A model generated the notes under the pieces. It saw nothing but the letters and a program-made list of their open reading frames with translations, had not been told where the DNA came from and did no database searches. The position numbers and the translations under genes were made by a program. Below, piece after piece: positions 11,054 to 25,100 of a stretch of 64,000 nucleotides of DNA (position 1 is its first letter; each line of letters opens with the position of its first letter). The stretch lies in assembly GCF_037975245.1 (NCBI RefSeq), contig NC_092563.1:17349594-17413593 (forward strand), in the 5' to 3' direction. This DNA comes from Apostichopus japonicus (Eukaryota > Echinodermata > Holothuroidea > Aspidochirotida > Stichopodidae).

Positions 11054-14000
11054 GTAATTAGGATAACCAATTGGATAGCTTAATGCAATCAAAATGAAAT
11101 AACACACCAGTATGCATGTATATTACAAAGAAGCATGCATAACACTGCCTATACACAACTGATGTGTATTACATGGTACCATCTTGGAAAGGATAGCAGT
11201 ATGTATTTCTTCAATGAATAGGACTCAACCAAAGCAACGTGTAGTGCCACCAAAATGTCATTGTTTCATCTGTTTACTTTACTTTACACCATTGCAATAA
11301 AGTTCGGTAGAAGTTTTTGTCAACCTGCATAAGCGTTACAGTGTGGATGGGTGTACGTGAACGGAGCTTTTAAGGTGCCATTGAGATATTGAGATACTCA
11401 GATAAATATTTCAATTTCTTACTAAGAACTTATAACTTGTTAACTCACAATCTAAGTCGTTGGATATTTCATATGCTTTCTTGTTAAGCCCTATTGCTTG
11501 ATAAACATAAAAAGCAACAAGGCTTCACAAGAAAGCATATATCATTATATATCGGTTGAATAAATTATATGCTTTATTAAGCCTTGTTAGGCCTTATTGC
11601 TTAATATGTAAATATCGTAATGGTTAGATAATTAGATAAGACGATGTTTGTGATCTCAACATATATGTAAACATACTTTATCTGTATGTGAATAGGCCCC
11701 ATTGTCATGTTACAATATTAACTATTTATATTTCTTCTTTGAAACCTTAATTTTGTAATGACATGAACTCTTGTATATAAATGTCTCAATGGATTTTGTT
11801 CGGATTTGAATAGCGTGAATTTAATATTAGGTGGATGATCAGTGGACGACTTACGTTGTGTTTCCCAATAGTTCGTGATATTCAGATATACAAAAATGAG
11901 ATAAAGTCGCCCAATATCTATAATATCCAGCTAAAAAACATTAAAAGTATATTTCTGGTGTTACAAATGTGACACTTGTATGTAACACAAAAATATTATT
12001 TGATTGGCCAAACCCTCGAATCGTCCCAGTAGTAGATCATGTATGTATGTATTTTAGATCCTCCTGTAAGCAGGAACTCGCGACACAGCCTCACTGGCAT
12101 ATCAAAGCCGCAAGCTGACCGAAGGTCAGTCTCTTAGATTCATATTTAACGTCCATGATTTTGAATTATCAATTGTAAACTACTCTGTAATAATAGTGTA
12201 GCAGTTATACCTTCTTGTAGAACATTCTTGAGAACTGATACATCTGGAATGTTTGTTTAGTTTTCAAGACTCTCTGCATGTATTTAGAATTTTACCAAAT
12301 TACCACTACGTTATAGAAATATTATTTTCCTCTTTGAATAAGTGAGTTAAATGTCATACAGAGGAAGATGGTGTAGCATTAGCGGCTACGTAGGCATGTT
12401 AGGTAAGTGTGTGGTATCGTCATTGTTGTCAAACCAAATTGTATCAGGAGAGAACGAACAGACACATACAATGATCTCTTAAAGTAAAGTGGCAAACATA
12501 ACCACGATAACAAACGTCACTTTATAACAAGCACAGGACCAATTATTGTTTTAAAAATTATACAATACGTACATAGAACATATCAGACGGAAAGGATGCG
12601 AAAATTGGTAACCCTTTTTATTAATAATAAAGTTGTTTTTTTTTTAAATTGAAGAATGTCAATATGTTTGATTTCCAACAGAAGTGCAAGAATTACTTTA
12701 CTCAATTTGGCTCATATTTACGATGCAGCAACTAAATAATTGAGCGAATGTTGTTAATAACTATTTAAAAAATTCTATAGGATTACTTTTTTAATTACTC
12801 AATATATATTTGTATGTTTGTATATAATGCCTATATAAAAACAATGCAAGTCAATCTTTATAAGTTGGACGAAGTCATTGTTTCAAACCTGGTTACACTA
12901 ATAATAAACAGACGCAAGATGTAGTTATCCTTTTTTATTTAATTTCCGTGAAAAATAATTTATCGTGTTTAGTGGCCTTGAAAGCTATTAAAAATCATAA
13001 GTGGTAAATACTTCCACGGAATTTAGCTTCTGTCTTTGAAGAATCTTGGTTGTGCAGTGACTTTTGTACCTGTATTTCTTTTATCAACGGGCGATCGACA
13101 AATACTTCTACCAGAAAGACCAATCCAATGGGTAAAAATATTTTATAAAACTTAACAATATCGCACAAAACGACTTCACACGCTTCCTATATGAAAATAG
13201 AACACCAATAAAATTGCTTCTTAAACAAGAAAGAATATGGACAATGAAACAATACAGTTACTAATAAATGTCCTTTCTAAAGCTTGCAGAGTTAGTGATT
13301 AACAATCAGAGAGAATGACAGAAGTTTTTAACATTGCTAATGAAAATAACTTTTCGACATTAAAATGGTGCATTGGTTTCCGAATGAAATCAATCGTGTG
13401 TCACACAAGAATTTCTGGAAAGGAACTTGTCGTGGGGAGCTACTGTATGTGTTACTTGTGTTTAATCTGGTGTCCTATGGCCTGATGAGTAGTGATTCAT
13501 CTGCCATACATGATTGAAAACCACCATTGGCAGTAATGTGTAACATTTGATCGCCTTACCCTTCCTTTCTGTCATCTTATGAGATTTGGGCTTCTTTGGC
13601 CTTTGAAAATTTCATTCCTCCTTCTTGAAATAAAATAAAAAATACAAAAGGGTCGAAAGTTGCAACTGGGAGCTTCCTTATTTATTATTAAGTTCAAAAA
13701 GCTGTTATCCATGTCAAATTCAGCCGATGAAGTGTATCTATGCGTCGTCAAGAAATTGTGAACACTGAAAGCTTACATTGAAGCTGTTTATTTAAATGGC
13801 AGACCTAAAAGGGTAAGATTGAAATTTCTTAGGACAGTTTTACAAATTTAGATATAATTAAAGGATAGCACAATAATTCGGGGATATTTCTGGCAACTTT
13901 TTTATTCAGGAGGCTGCACACAATTTGGGACGTTTGGTCACCTTATCCTAGTGCAGATGTAGCTTTGCCAACTATGGTTACTGTGATTGAACCTCTTTGT

Positions 14001-17000
14001 TTTCCTCCCAGGTGTCGAAGATATCTCTCAAATCGAGACTATCAAGTCCACATCTCGACCTTCAAACTGGGATGGGGAGGTTTCAAAAAAGAGTCACCCG
14101 GAGAATTCAGACTTTCATAGTCAGAACACAGAAACTCTAGAGCAAAAACCAACAGATCCTGCGACACCTGGTAGGAGTGGACCAAGGACCCCATCTCCAT
14201 CACCTCGTCTTTCGACTGAACAATGGGAAAGCCCGGAAGAGGGAGAATACTGGAGCGAAGAGGAACCAGTTTCTCCTGATGTATGGCAAAAACAGGACTT
14301 ATGGGTAGAAGGCCAGGCGACAGAGCCTACTCCTCCCTCCAAGGAACCAACAGGGAACTGGGAGGAGAACGACGGAGCGTGGGAAATCACAGATTCTTGG
14401 GAGCCGCAAGACGCTGCTGAATGGGACGAATCTGAACGAGGGGAGGATCGGAAGAGGGACCAGGGTGATAGACGAAGGAAGGGTAAGGGTAAGGGCCCCA
14501 TGACTCCACCAGGAGAAACGAGAAGCCCTAGAAGCTATGAGAGCAAGAGGAAGAGAAGACATCCCAGAGAACCAGAGGAAAAGAACGTTGATGACAGGAG
14601 GAGAAGACGAAGGAAGCCGGAGGTGCTCTTAGAACCCCTCAGTTCAGACAGATTTCCAGCCGGTGAGTAACATTGTAGAACCTAATTTAATGCAGACGAG
14701 GAACCATAAACTTGAAAAACTGTATACACTCTGTTTGTTAATATAAATATAAATATATTTTATTAGGGATCTGGTGGAGCTATAATTGAACGTTCTGGTG
14801 GAGCTTTAATTAAACAGATTTTGGGGTTTCTAGTGGAGCTATAATTAAACAGTCTTTGGATTTCCAGTGGAGCTATACTGAAAGAGTTAGGTTTTATTCC
14901 GGTGGAGCTTTAACTTAACAGTATTTGTGACTCTGGTGGAGCCATAATTAATCAGTTTTTGGGACTCTGGTTGAGCTATTATTGAAAAGTACTAGTGGTG
15001 CTATAATTAAACAGTTTTGGGGAATTCCGGTGGAGCTATAATCAAACAGTGTTTGGAATTCCGGTAGAGCGATAATTAGTCAGTATTTGTGATTCCGGTG
15101 GAGCTATAATTTAACAGTTTTGTGACTCTGGTGGAGCCATAATTAATCAGTTTTGGGGACTCTGGTTGATCTATAATTGAAAGATACTGGTGGAGCTATA
15201 ATTAAACAGTTTTCGGGAATTCTTGTAGAGCTATAATTAAACAGTTTGGGGGATTCTGGTGGAGGTATAATTAAACAGTTTTTGGGGATTCTGGTGGAGC
15301 TATAACTAAACAGTCTTTAGAAATCCGGTGGAGCTATAATAACCAGTTTTTTGTGAGTCCGGTGAAGCTATAGTTAAACAGTTTTGTGATTCCGGTTGAG
15401 CTATAATTTATATTTTGGGATTCTGGTGGAGCAATGATTAAACAGTTTTGGGATTCAGATGGAGCTATAATGAAACAGTTTTGGGGGACTCTGGTGTAGC
15501 TGTAATTAAACAGTCTTTGAAATTCCGTTGGAGCTATATTTAAACACTTTTGTGATTGAACCTCTTTGTTTTCCTCCCAGGTGTCGAAGATATCTCTCAA
15601 ATCGTGACTATCAAGTCCACATCTCGACCTTCAAACTGGGATGGGGAGGTTTCAAAAAAGAGCCACCCGGAGAATTCAGACTTTCATAGTCAGAACACAG
15701 AAACTCTAGAGCAAAAACCAACAGATCCTGCGACACCTGGTAGGAGTGGACCAAGGACCCCATCTCCATCACCTCGTCTTTCGACTGAACAATGGGAAAG
15801 CCCGGAAGAGGGAGAATACTGGAGTGAAGAGGAACCAGTTTCTCCTGATGTATGGCAAAAACAGGACTTATGGGTAGAAGGCCAGGCGACAGAGCCTACT
15901 CCTCCCTCCAAGGAACCAACAGGGAACTGGGAGGAGAACGACGGAGCGTGGGTAATCACAGATTCTTGGGAGCCGCAAGACGCTGCTGAATGGGACGAAT
16001 CTGAACGAGGGGAGGATCGGAAGAGGGACCAGGGTGATAGACGAAGGAAGGGTAAGGGTAAGGGCCCCATGACTCCACCAGGAGAAACGAGAAGCCCTAG
16101 AAGCTATGAGAGCAAGAGGAAGAGAAGACATCCCAGAGAACCAGAGGAAAAGAACGTTGATGACAGGAGGAGAAGACGAAGGAAGCCGGAGGTGCTCTTA
16201 GAACCCCTCAGTTCAGACAGATTTCCAGCCGGTGAGTAACATTATAGAACCTAAAGTAATGCAGACGAGGGACCATAAACTTGAAAAACTGTATACACTC
16301 TGTTTGTTAATATAAATATAAATATATTTTATTAGGGATCTGGTGGAGCTATAATTGAACGTTCTGGTGGAGCTTTAATTAAACAGATTTTGGGGTTTCT
16401 AGTGGAGCTATAATTAAACAGTCTTTGGAATTCCATTGGAGCTATACTGAAAGAGTTAGGTTTAATTCCGGTGGAGCTTTAATTTAACAGTATTTGTGAC
16501 TCTGGTGGAGCCATAATTAATCAGTTTTTGGGACTCTGGTTGAGCTATTATTGAAAAGTACTAGTGGTGCTATAATTAAACAGTTTTGGGGAATTCCGGT
16601 GGAGCTATAATCAAACAGTGTTTGGAATTCCGGTAGAGCGATAATTAGTCAGTATTTGTGATTCCGGTGGAGCTATAATTTAACAGTTTTGTGACTCTAT
16701 GTGTAGCCATAATTAATCAGTTTTGGGGACTCTGGTTGATCTATAATTGAAAGATACTGGTGGAGTTATAATTAAACAGTTTTCGGGAATTCTTGTAGAG
16801 CTATAATTAAACAGTTTGGGGGATTCTGGTGGAGGTATAATTAAACAGTTTTTGGGGATTCTGGTGGAGCTATAACTAAACAGTCTTTAGAAATCTGGTG
16901 GAGCTATAATAACCAGTTTTTGTGAGTCCGGTGAAGCTATAGTTAAACAGTTTTTGTGATTCCGGTTGAGCTATAATTTATATTTTGGGATTCAGATGGA

Positions 17001-19094
17001 GCTATAATGAAACAGTTTTGGGGGACTCTGGTGTAGCTGTAATTAAACAGTCTTTGAAATTCCGTTGGAAAACTTGAAAAACTGTATACACTCTGTTTGT
17101 TAATATAAATATATTTTATTGGGGATTCTGGTGGATCTATAATTGAACGTTCTGGTGGAGCTTTAATTAAACAGATTTTGGGGTTTCTAGTGGAGCTATA
17201 ATTAAACAGTCTTTGGAATTCCAGTGGAGCTATACTGAAAGAGTTAGGTTTATTCCGGTGGAGCTTTAACTTAACAGTATTGTGACTCTGGTGGAGCCAT
17301 AGTTAATCAGTTTTTGGGACTCTGGTTGAGCTATTATTGAAACGTACTAGTGGTGCTATAATTAAACAGTTTTGGGGAATTCCGGTGGAGCTATATTCAA
17401 ACAGTGTTTGGAATTTCGGTGGAGCGATAATTAGTCAGTATTTGTGATTCCGGTGGAGCTATAATTTAACAGTTTTGTGACTCTGGTGGAGCCATAATTA
17501 ATCAGTTTTAGGGATTCTGGTTTCTTTACTTTTTTCAGGGGGAGGAGGAGTAGGATGGGGTAAACCAAATATCACACTTGTTTTAGATTGACTCTTGTTT
17601 GATATAATTTGGATTATTATATAATACAAATTATTGCTCAGATTTTTCTGTAGAAATAGCTGGCATATTTTTGGGAAAGCTAGAATGCATTATTTACTTG
17701 AACATCACACATAAACATGATCAAATCTTCATGGTTGTTAATTAAACCTATATAAAGCAACATGTGGTGTAATTATAAATCGAAGAAATGAAACTTAAGA
17801 ATAAGAAAGGAGCAATTTCATTTGATCGAATTCAAGGCCCTCCAAGTGGGATGAAAAGAGGGAGAGTACAGTGGGGTCCAGTTTGGAAACCAATGATATC
17901 AAACTATCACCACGGACCAGCCGACAGAAGTTACATGCAGAGAAGGTAAATACAATTTTTAAACTATAAATTGTAACAATTGTAACTCCAGAAAGTCTGT
18001 TAATATCGAAATTTGTCAACTGTTACCCCAAATATTGTTCTCATTGCAAAGGCACCTAGCTTAATTTGCATATAATGATAATAATATGCAACCTATATAG
18101 CCCAATATGCAAAGGCTTCAAAGCGCTTTACAAAACATCATACATAAAAACAAAGTCGTAAAACATAAATACAAAACCAATACACCTAACAAAGATAAAA
18201 TTACACAATGTAAAGTAGAGGAAATGTTAAAAAATACAGTGTAAAACTACATCAAATATGTGACCAACTACTAAAATAACTATATAACTATTTAACAATG
18301 CACAGAATCAATAAAAGCAAAAAATATATAACACATTTCTAATTCTGGACTCGTGTTGTTGATGCTATAAGAAAGTTATCGACCAGTTTGCCCCACGTTG
18401 GGGTTAGATGAACTTACTTGACAGTATTCGCTAGTGGGTGAAAAGTGATTTAAAACTGATACAAGGTACTTTAAAGAAATAATATTCAAAACACTTATAT
18501 TCTTAAAGCTGAATATAGTTGTTTTGAATGCAAACTACTTTTAACAAATAAACTATTCCTTATTCCTGGAAGTAGATCACAGTGGGTGGTATGTGATGTC
18601 ACACGGCAGTTGTTCCTCAAAAGTTTACTTTCCTGTCATAATATTGTTGTTGATTTATCCTTAAAATGCTATATGTTTGAAATGTTTGCTTTATTCTTCG
18701 ACGTTCTCTTCATTGAATTTTTCTTTCATGAAAGTGCAAATTGTTTGTGAGAATGTTATTTTCCTTAGTGGATAGTAAATGATTTCTACATTATAAAGAC
18801 CAAAAACAGACTACACTCATCTCAATTGCCACGATTGAATTGTCACGTATCCTGAAAATATGAAAAATTCATATCTTTGCCATAAAGATTGCTATGAAGA
18901 GTGGATTTGTCCAAAAGGCTACAGAAGCTTTCGAGCAAATTTGTCTCACAATCTACTTTTTCCTCCAGACTATTCCCTTAGTGTTATTCAAGTATATTAC
19001 GGAAAATCAACCAGCTGCTGTAATTGAAAGATACTAATTCCGCCTGTTCACAATTTAATCAGGTGTAACTCAAAGATGTATACCCTTTTGTTTA

Positions 19095-19182
<88 letters not shown>

Positions 19183-22100
19183 TTTATATATCTATTTTGT
19201 ATAAGAAACGTTAAATATTATCCGCAGATAGTTTAAAACAACAAAAAACTGTGTGGACAAGCATGTTTCTATTATAAATAGTCAGATTCTCTTCTCCATT
19301 TATTTTATTTCTGGTTTAAGTTTTACAAAGAATTTTGAAGTTTAACGCTACCACCAGGTTTTTGACGTTAGAGATTAATAGCTATATAGTAAACCGATTG
19401 AATGTGTGTAGAAACAAACTGCAAATGAGATGTGTTACGTTTATTCCATCCACAGACCAGACCGAAGAACCGACGACCCACCACCATCACGTAGCCCGAT
19501 TGGTCCTCAGACATATTATAATAGATCTTGCTCTCCTGACAGAATCAGAGGCCCTTACAGAGGAATGCATACAATGGGCCCGAGAGGCTCGCCTAGCCAA
19601 AGGAGAGGTGGTCCGGCCTACAGGGGTAGACATTTGACTAGGGACCCTCACATGAGGTATGAATTACAGTTTTCTGTGTTGGATGGTTCGCATTATAGCA
19701 TCATATTGATCAGTTAAGGCAGTGTTGTGTAGTCTTTTTTCAGTATAGTCATAATAGTGGGTTCAATATAATTGCAGCTGAGACATTCATTGATAGATTG
19801 ATTGTTTGATGAATCTTTTGGTTGACTGTTTGATTGAATATTCTCTAAAATTGTGAATAATTTTTTAACTAAAGTGTTTAATCATTTCAGTGATGAATTG
19901 ACAGATCATTTGACTGATTGGTTTACTAATAATTTTCCGATTGACTGATTGGTTGATTGATTGAATGGATGGATGCATATTGATTAACTATTTCTTTTCA
20001 ATAGTGCTTTAAGTTTTTAGTAAATGACTTGTTTGACTGTTGGATTGATTGATTACTTGACTGATTGCTTGGTTGATCATTTTACTAGCTGACTAGCTGT
20101 TTGTTATCACTCAACATTTTAAAAATAGCACACATTTTAAGTAACAATTAATCCTTTCTAACTTAAAAACGCGCAACAAAAGTCCACGTTTAAATTATAA
20201 AAGCGGTAAAAGGGTACATTTAATTAAACACAAGGAACTTCTGAACTTAGTAAGCACATCATGCTTAAATCTTTACTTCTTCCTGAATATTTGTTGTATT
20301 TTATCAACAGGCGCTCAGCAAATACTTCTACCAGAAAGACCAATCCAATGGGCAAAAATATACTGACTAGACTCATTAATACTGAACCAAATGACTTTAC
20401 ACGTCTACTGTATGAAAACAGGATACCTTTAGAGTTGCTTCTGAAGCAACAGGACATGGACGATGAAACGATGCAGTTACTGATAAATGTTCTTTCTAAA
20501 GCTTGCAGAGTTAGTGATCAACAATCAGAGAGAATGATAGAAGTTTTCAACATTGTTAATGTAAGTAATTTTCTCGACATGAACATGGTGCAATGGATTC
20601 CAAAATGGAAACAACTGTGTTTCACACAAGACGTTTTGGAACAGAATTTGCTGTCCACAATTGATATCTGTACAAAAATGTTAGACAAGTTTCCTGGTAC
20701 CGTAAGTGCTGTGGGCGTGACGCTTCTTGTTTTGAACTCAGTCGTTGAAAGTTTTGAGAAAAATGACACATTCGTTACATCAGAAGTAAAAGAAAGGCTT
20801 ACTTCATTGCGTGATACACATGCAACCTTGCTCAGAGACAGCAACGAGTTATCCATTCGGAGAGATAGAAGAATGCTTGACAACTCCCGCGAATCACCAC
20901 CTGACAATTTTAGAGAGATACCTCTGCTACCGTGTCCTGATGAACTGCGAAGTGACTATAAACCGTTCTTACGGAAGAACATCGTTAATGGCGAATATGA
21001 CGACCTAAATCATTACTTGGATATACATTATCGTCTTCTGAGGGAAGATTTCATAGCACCTATTCGCGAAAGTATCGCGGAATACACTGATCAATTGTCC
21101 CAAATTGGCGCAAAGGTTAAGAGAAGGTTTCAAAATTTCCGATTGTACAACAACGTACAAGCTGTCGGAATCGACCCATCTAAAGGAGGAATATCTTACA
21201 TACTCCGTTTTGATATTGACAATTATCTCAAAGGGGTAAAGTGGGAGCTCGGCAAACGACTTATATTTGGTTCTTTAATATGTCTATCGAGGGATGATTT
21301 TAAGACACTCATATTTGGTGTGGTAGCTAACAGTGACCCAAAGCAATTAAAGCAAGGGTTTGTAGAGGTTACGTTTGACCTCGAACCACGTTTAGTGCAA
21401 GAAATCTTCACGTACTCCTTCAAAATGGCCGAATCTCCGTCATATTTTGAAGCATACCGTCACATTCTTGGTTGTCTTCAAGATATTAACGAAGATGATT
21501 TTCCTTTTGCACAATATATTATTAACACAACGCGAAAACCTGATCTCCCATTGTACATCAGAGAGAACCCTGAATGTAAAATTGACTTGAGCACCTTAAA
21601 CAACATTGCGCTTGAAGATGCAGAGCAAATGTCGTGTCAAGTTGATGTCAAGAAATTAAAGGAAGTTTGCGTTCGGGATGACGAAAACTGGCCAAGTCAT
21701 GAAACTCTAGGATTCGACGTGTCTCAAATGCGAGCTTACCAAGCGGCACTTCGGGAGGAGGTGTGTCTCATTCAAGGTCCGCCAGGCACTGGCAAAACGT
21801 ATGTTGGGTTAAGGATAGTGAAGACTTTATTAAGGAATAGAGCACGGTTAGGCAATTATAAGCCATTAATGGTAGTGTGCTATACCAATCATGCACTTGA
21901 TCAGTTTTTAGAAGGAATAACTGAATTTGAACCTGACGGTATTGTGAGGATTGGTGGAAGAAGCTCAAGTGAAAAACTGAGAGATTGTAATCTGAGTCAA
22001 TTAAGACAAAGTGCTTTCATAAGCAAATCAGCAAGAAGGGGATATGGGCAAGTCAGAAGTAATATGTTCTCAACAGCTGCAAGGATCGAAAACTATGAAA

Positions 22101-25100
22101 ATTTAGTCCATGTTGCAAAAGAGGGATTGATAAAATTTCAAATACTACAACAATTTATGAAAATTTCGCATCTTAAAAGCTTATCTTGTCTACCTTACCT
22201 CTATCCATCGAGTGATCTTATAGCTTTCTGGTTAGGTATACTAGATGATGATGGGAAATGCTGTGGGGATCTTAGTAAAACGTATCAAAGAGATGCGCAT
22301 TTCTCTACAACTAACGAAAGAACGGAGCCTAAAAGAAATAGTGAAGAAGCAATTAATGCAAAGACGATCTCTGAGTGTGAGGAAAGCGATATTTCAGAAG
22401 AGAACGAAAGAGACTTTTATCAAAAACTAGAAGAAGACAACATTGATACCGATGAAGCAATCGTTTTTGAAAGTGAAGAGTTTGAAAGACGCTACATTGA
22501 CGATGAAGATGAAATTTCCAATGTTGAGTTTGTAAACACCTTTGATGGACTTGCAATGCAAAAACCAGAAGACACCATCGTTGCTCTGCCAGAAGCAAAT
22601 AAGAAACATCTTACTTATGAAAGAGATTGGGTTAAAGAAACAGCATTGTTTATTAAGCACAGGCTTGCAGAAGATAATGTGATGACTGAAGAAGAAACAA
22701 AACGAGTTAAAAATGTTTGGCATCTTCACAGTCACCAGCGCTGGAGCCTTTACCGACACTGGGTTCAAGTTTACACTGAGCAAATTCAACTTCAACTGCG
22801 TAACCTATCTGACCAATATAAAAAATATGCGACCCTTCTCAACGAGTTCCGAATGGACGAAGATTTAAAAATACTGAAGGGGAAATCTGTTATTGGTTTG
22901 ACAACCACTGGAGCTGCAAAACATAATAAACTGTTGAGATCAGTCGGACCACGCATAATCGTAGTAGAAGAAGCGGCAGAAATTTTAGAAGCTCATGTAA
23001 TTACTTCTCTGAGCTCTTACACTGAACATTTAATTCTCATTGGCGATCATCAGCAACTGCGTCCAAATCCTACGGTCTATACACTTTGCAAAGATTACAA
23101 TCTGGATGTATCCTTGTTCGAAAGACTTATCAATAATGGCATGCCTCACTATCGACTATCATTGCAACATCGCATGAGACCAGAAATTTCACAAATTCTT
23201 AAACTGCACAACGATTTCTACCCGGGGCTTTGTGATCACGAAACGGTTAGAAGTTATGAAGATGTGCACGGTATAGCAACGAACCTGTTCTTTGTGGAAC
23301 ACGACGTCCCGGAAAGGCATGATTACGAAAGCAAAAGTCGATCAAATATTCATGAAGCACAATTTCTCCTGTATCTTTGTAAATACCTCATGAAACAGGG
23401 GTACACTCCGAATCAAATAACTATTCTTACCGCTTACAAAGGACAGGTATACACTTTTCGACAAATTATGGAAAGGAGTACATTCGAAGGTGTTCGTGTT
23501 TGCCCTGTTGACAACTTTCAGGGAGAAGAAAATGACATCATTTTGTTTTCATTTGTAAGAAGCAATTTGGAGGGAAGCATTGGGTTCTTGAAAGTGTCGA
23601 ATAGAGTTTGTGTTGCGCTTTCCAGAGCCAGAAAAGGTCTGTATTGTATTGGCAATTTTTCCCTGATGTCTCAACAAAGTGAACTATGGGCAACAATCGT
23701 TTCATATTTACGATCAGAGGGGTTTATTGGTCCAAGTTTAAAGTTAGTCTGCCGTAACCATCCAGAGCGATGCATTGAAGCGAAAACATTTGCAGACTTC
23801 AAGGAAGCACCAGATGGTGGATGTAAGGAACCATGTTCTGCTCGACTCGATTGTGGTCACACTTGTCAGTTAAAATGCCACCCTATGGACACAGAGCACA
23901 GGAAAATACCTTGTCAAAGACCATGTGAGCAGAATGTGTGTATTCTGAAGCATGTATGCCCCAAGAGATGCTGGGAGGACTGTCCTAAATTATGTCTAAA
24001 ACGTATTGTGAAGATATTGCCATGTTCACATGAACAGAAGGTTCAATGCTATGAAGAACCAGATAATGTTGTTTGTCGTAGCCCGTGTGAAAGGGAGTTA
24101 GCGTGTGGTCACGGTTGTCGAGAACTTTGCGGGTCAGAGTGCACTGTCTCCTGTCCGGAAGTAGTTGAGAAGGTATTCACACCGTGTGGCCACAAAGCGA
24201 AGGTACCATGTTGTGAATCTTTGTGTCCAAAGAAATGCAGAGCTTTTCTTAAATGTGAACATATCTGTCGTGGGACTTGTGGGAAATGCAATAATGGAAG
24301 GTATCACGTAAGGTGCAAAGAAGTGTGCAAGCGTCCCTTGATATGTGGCCACATATGTAAAAAAACGTGCTCAAGAAATTGTCCCCCGTGTACCAGACGT
24401 TGCGAAAATCGATGTCAACACAATAGATGTCACAAAACCTGCGGGGAAACCTGCATACCTTGTAAGGAACGATGTACATGGAGGTGTAAGCATATCATTT
24501 GCAGAAGGCCTTGTGGAAGTGACTGCGATAGAAAAGCATGTGAATTGCCATGTCCACGACGACTAAGATGCAAACACGAATGCATCGGTCTTTGTGGTGA
24601 GAGATGTCCAAAGCTTTGCCGAAAATGCCATAGTAAGGATGTGACAACAATTCTGTTCGGAGGTGAGGATGACCCAGGAGCGCGGTAAGTATACGCCAGT
24701 GAACGGTAGTTCCTTGTTTGTAATCATAATAAACACTTTGTAATGACTTGGACTAGAGTCCCTTCGTAGACTAATATTTGAAGCTATAGTTTCTATAATG
24801 TGCTTGCTGTAAAACGTGAAGGGAGATCTTCATATAGTATTCCAAAAGTACATTTTGGAGAATGAAAATCTCCATTTCAGGCCTGAAAGATGCCAAATTC
24901 TGTAACGGCCAGATAGGTGAGAATCGAAGAAAAATAATATAGCATCCTTTCAGATATGTATAGTTATGGTCAAATTTATGTTGCAGACTATAGTATCTTT
25001 TATTTAGGTTGTTTAGGTTAGTGGTCTTTTTAAACATGCTGCTAAACGGCTCCGCTGGCACCCCTCTTTGGGAATTTTGAGTGTTACATGATCCATTTAC

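Noticed and set aside
13796-13816. ATG frame ending at a GTAAGA donor as first exon of gene A
   Set aside because: Exit phase 2 does not match the phase-1 entry of the exon at 14012.
14750-17525. Regularly spaced repeats as a CRISPR-like array
   Set aside because: Units are contiguous and variable, with no unique spacers, in an animal intron; it is a minisatellite.
24109-24566. Several ORFs opposite or out of frame with the zinc-finger exon (also 46,486-47,338)
   Set aside because: Shadows of the Cys/His-rich coding sequence; the sense frame has intact NFX1-type units.
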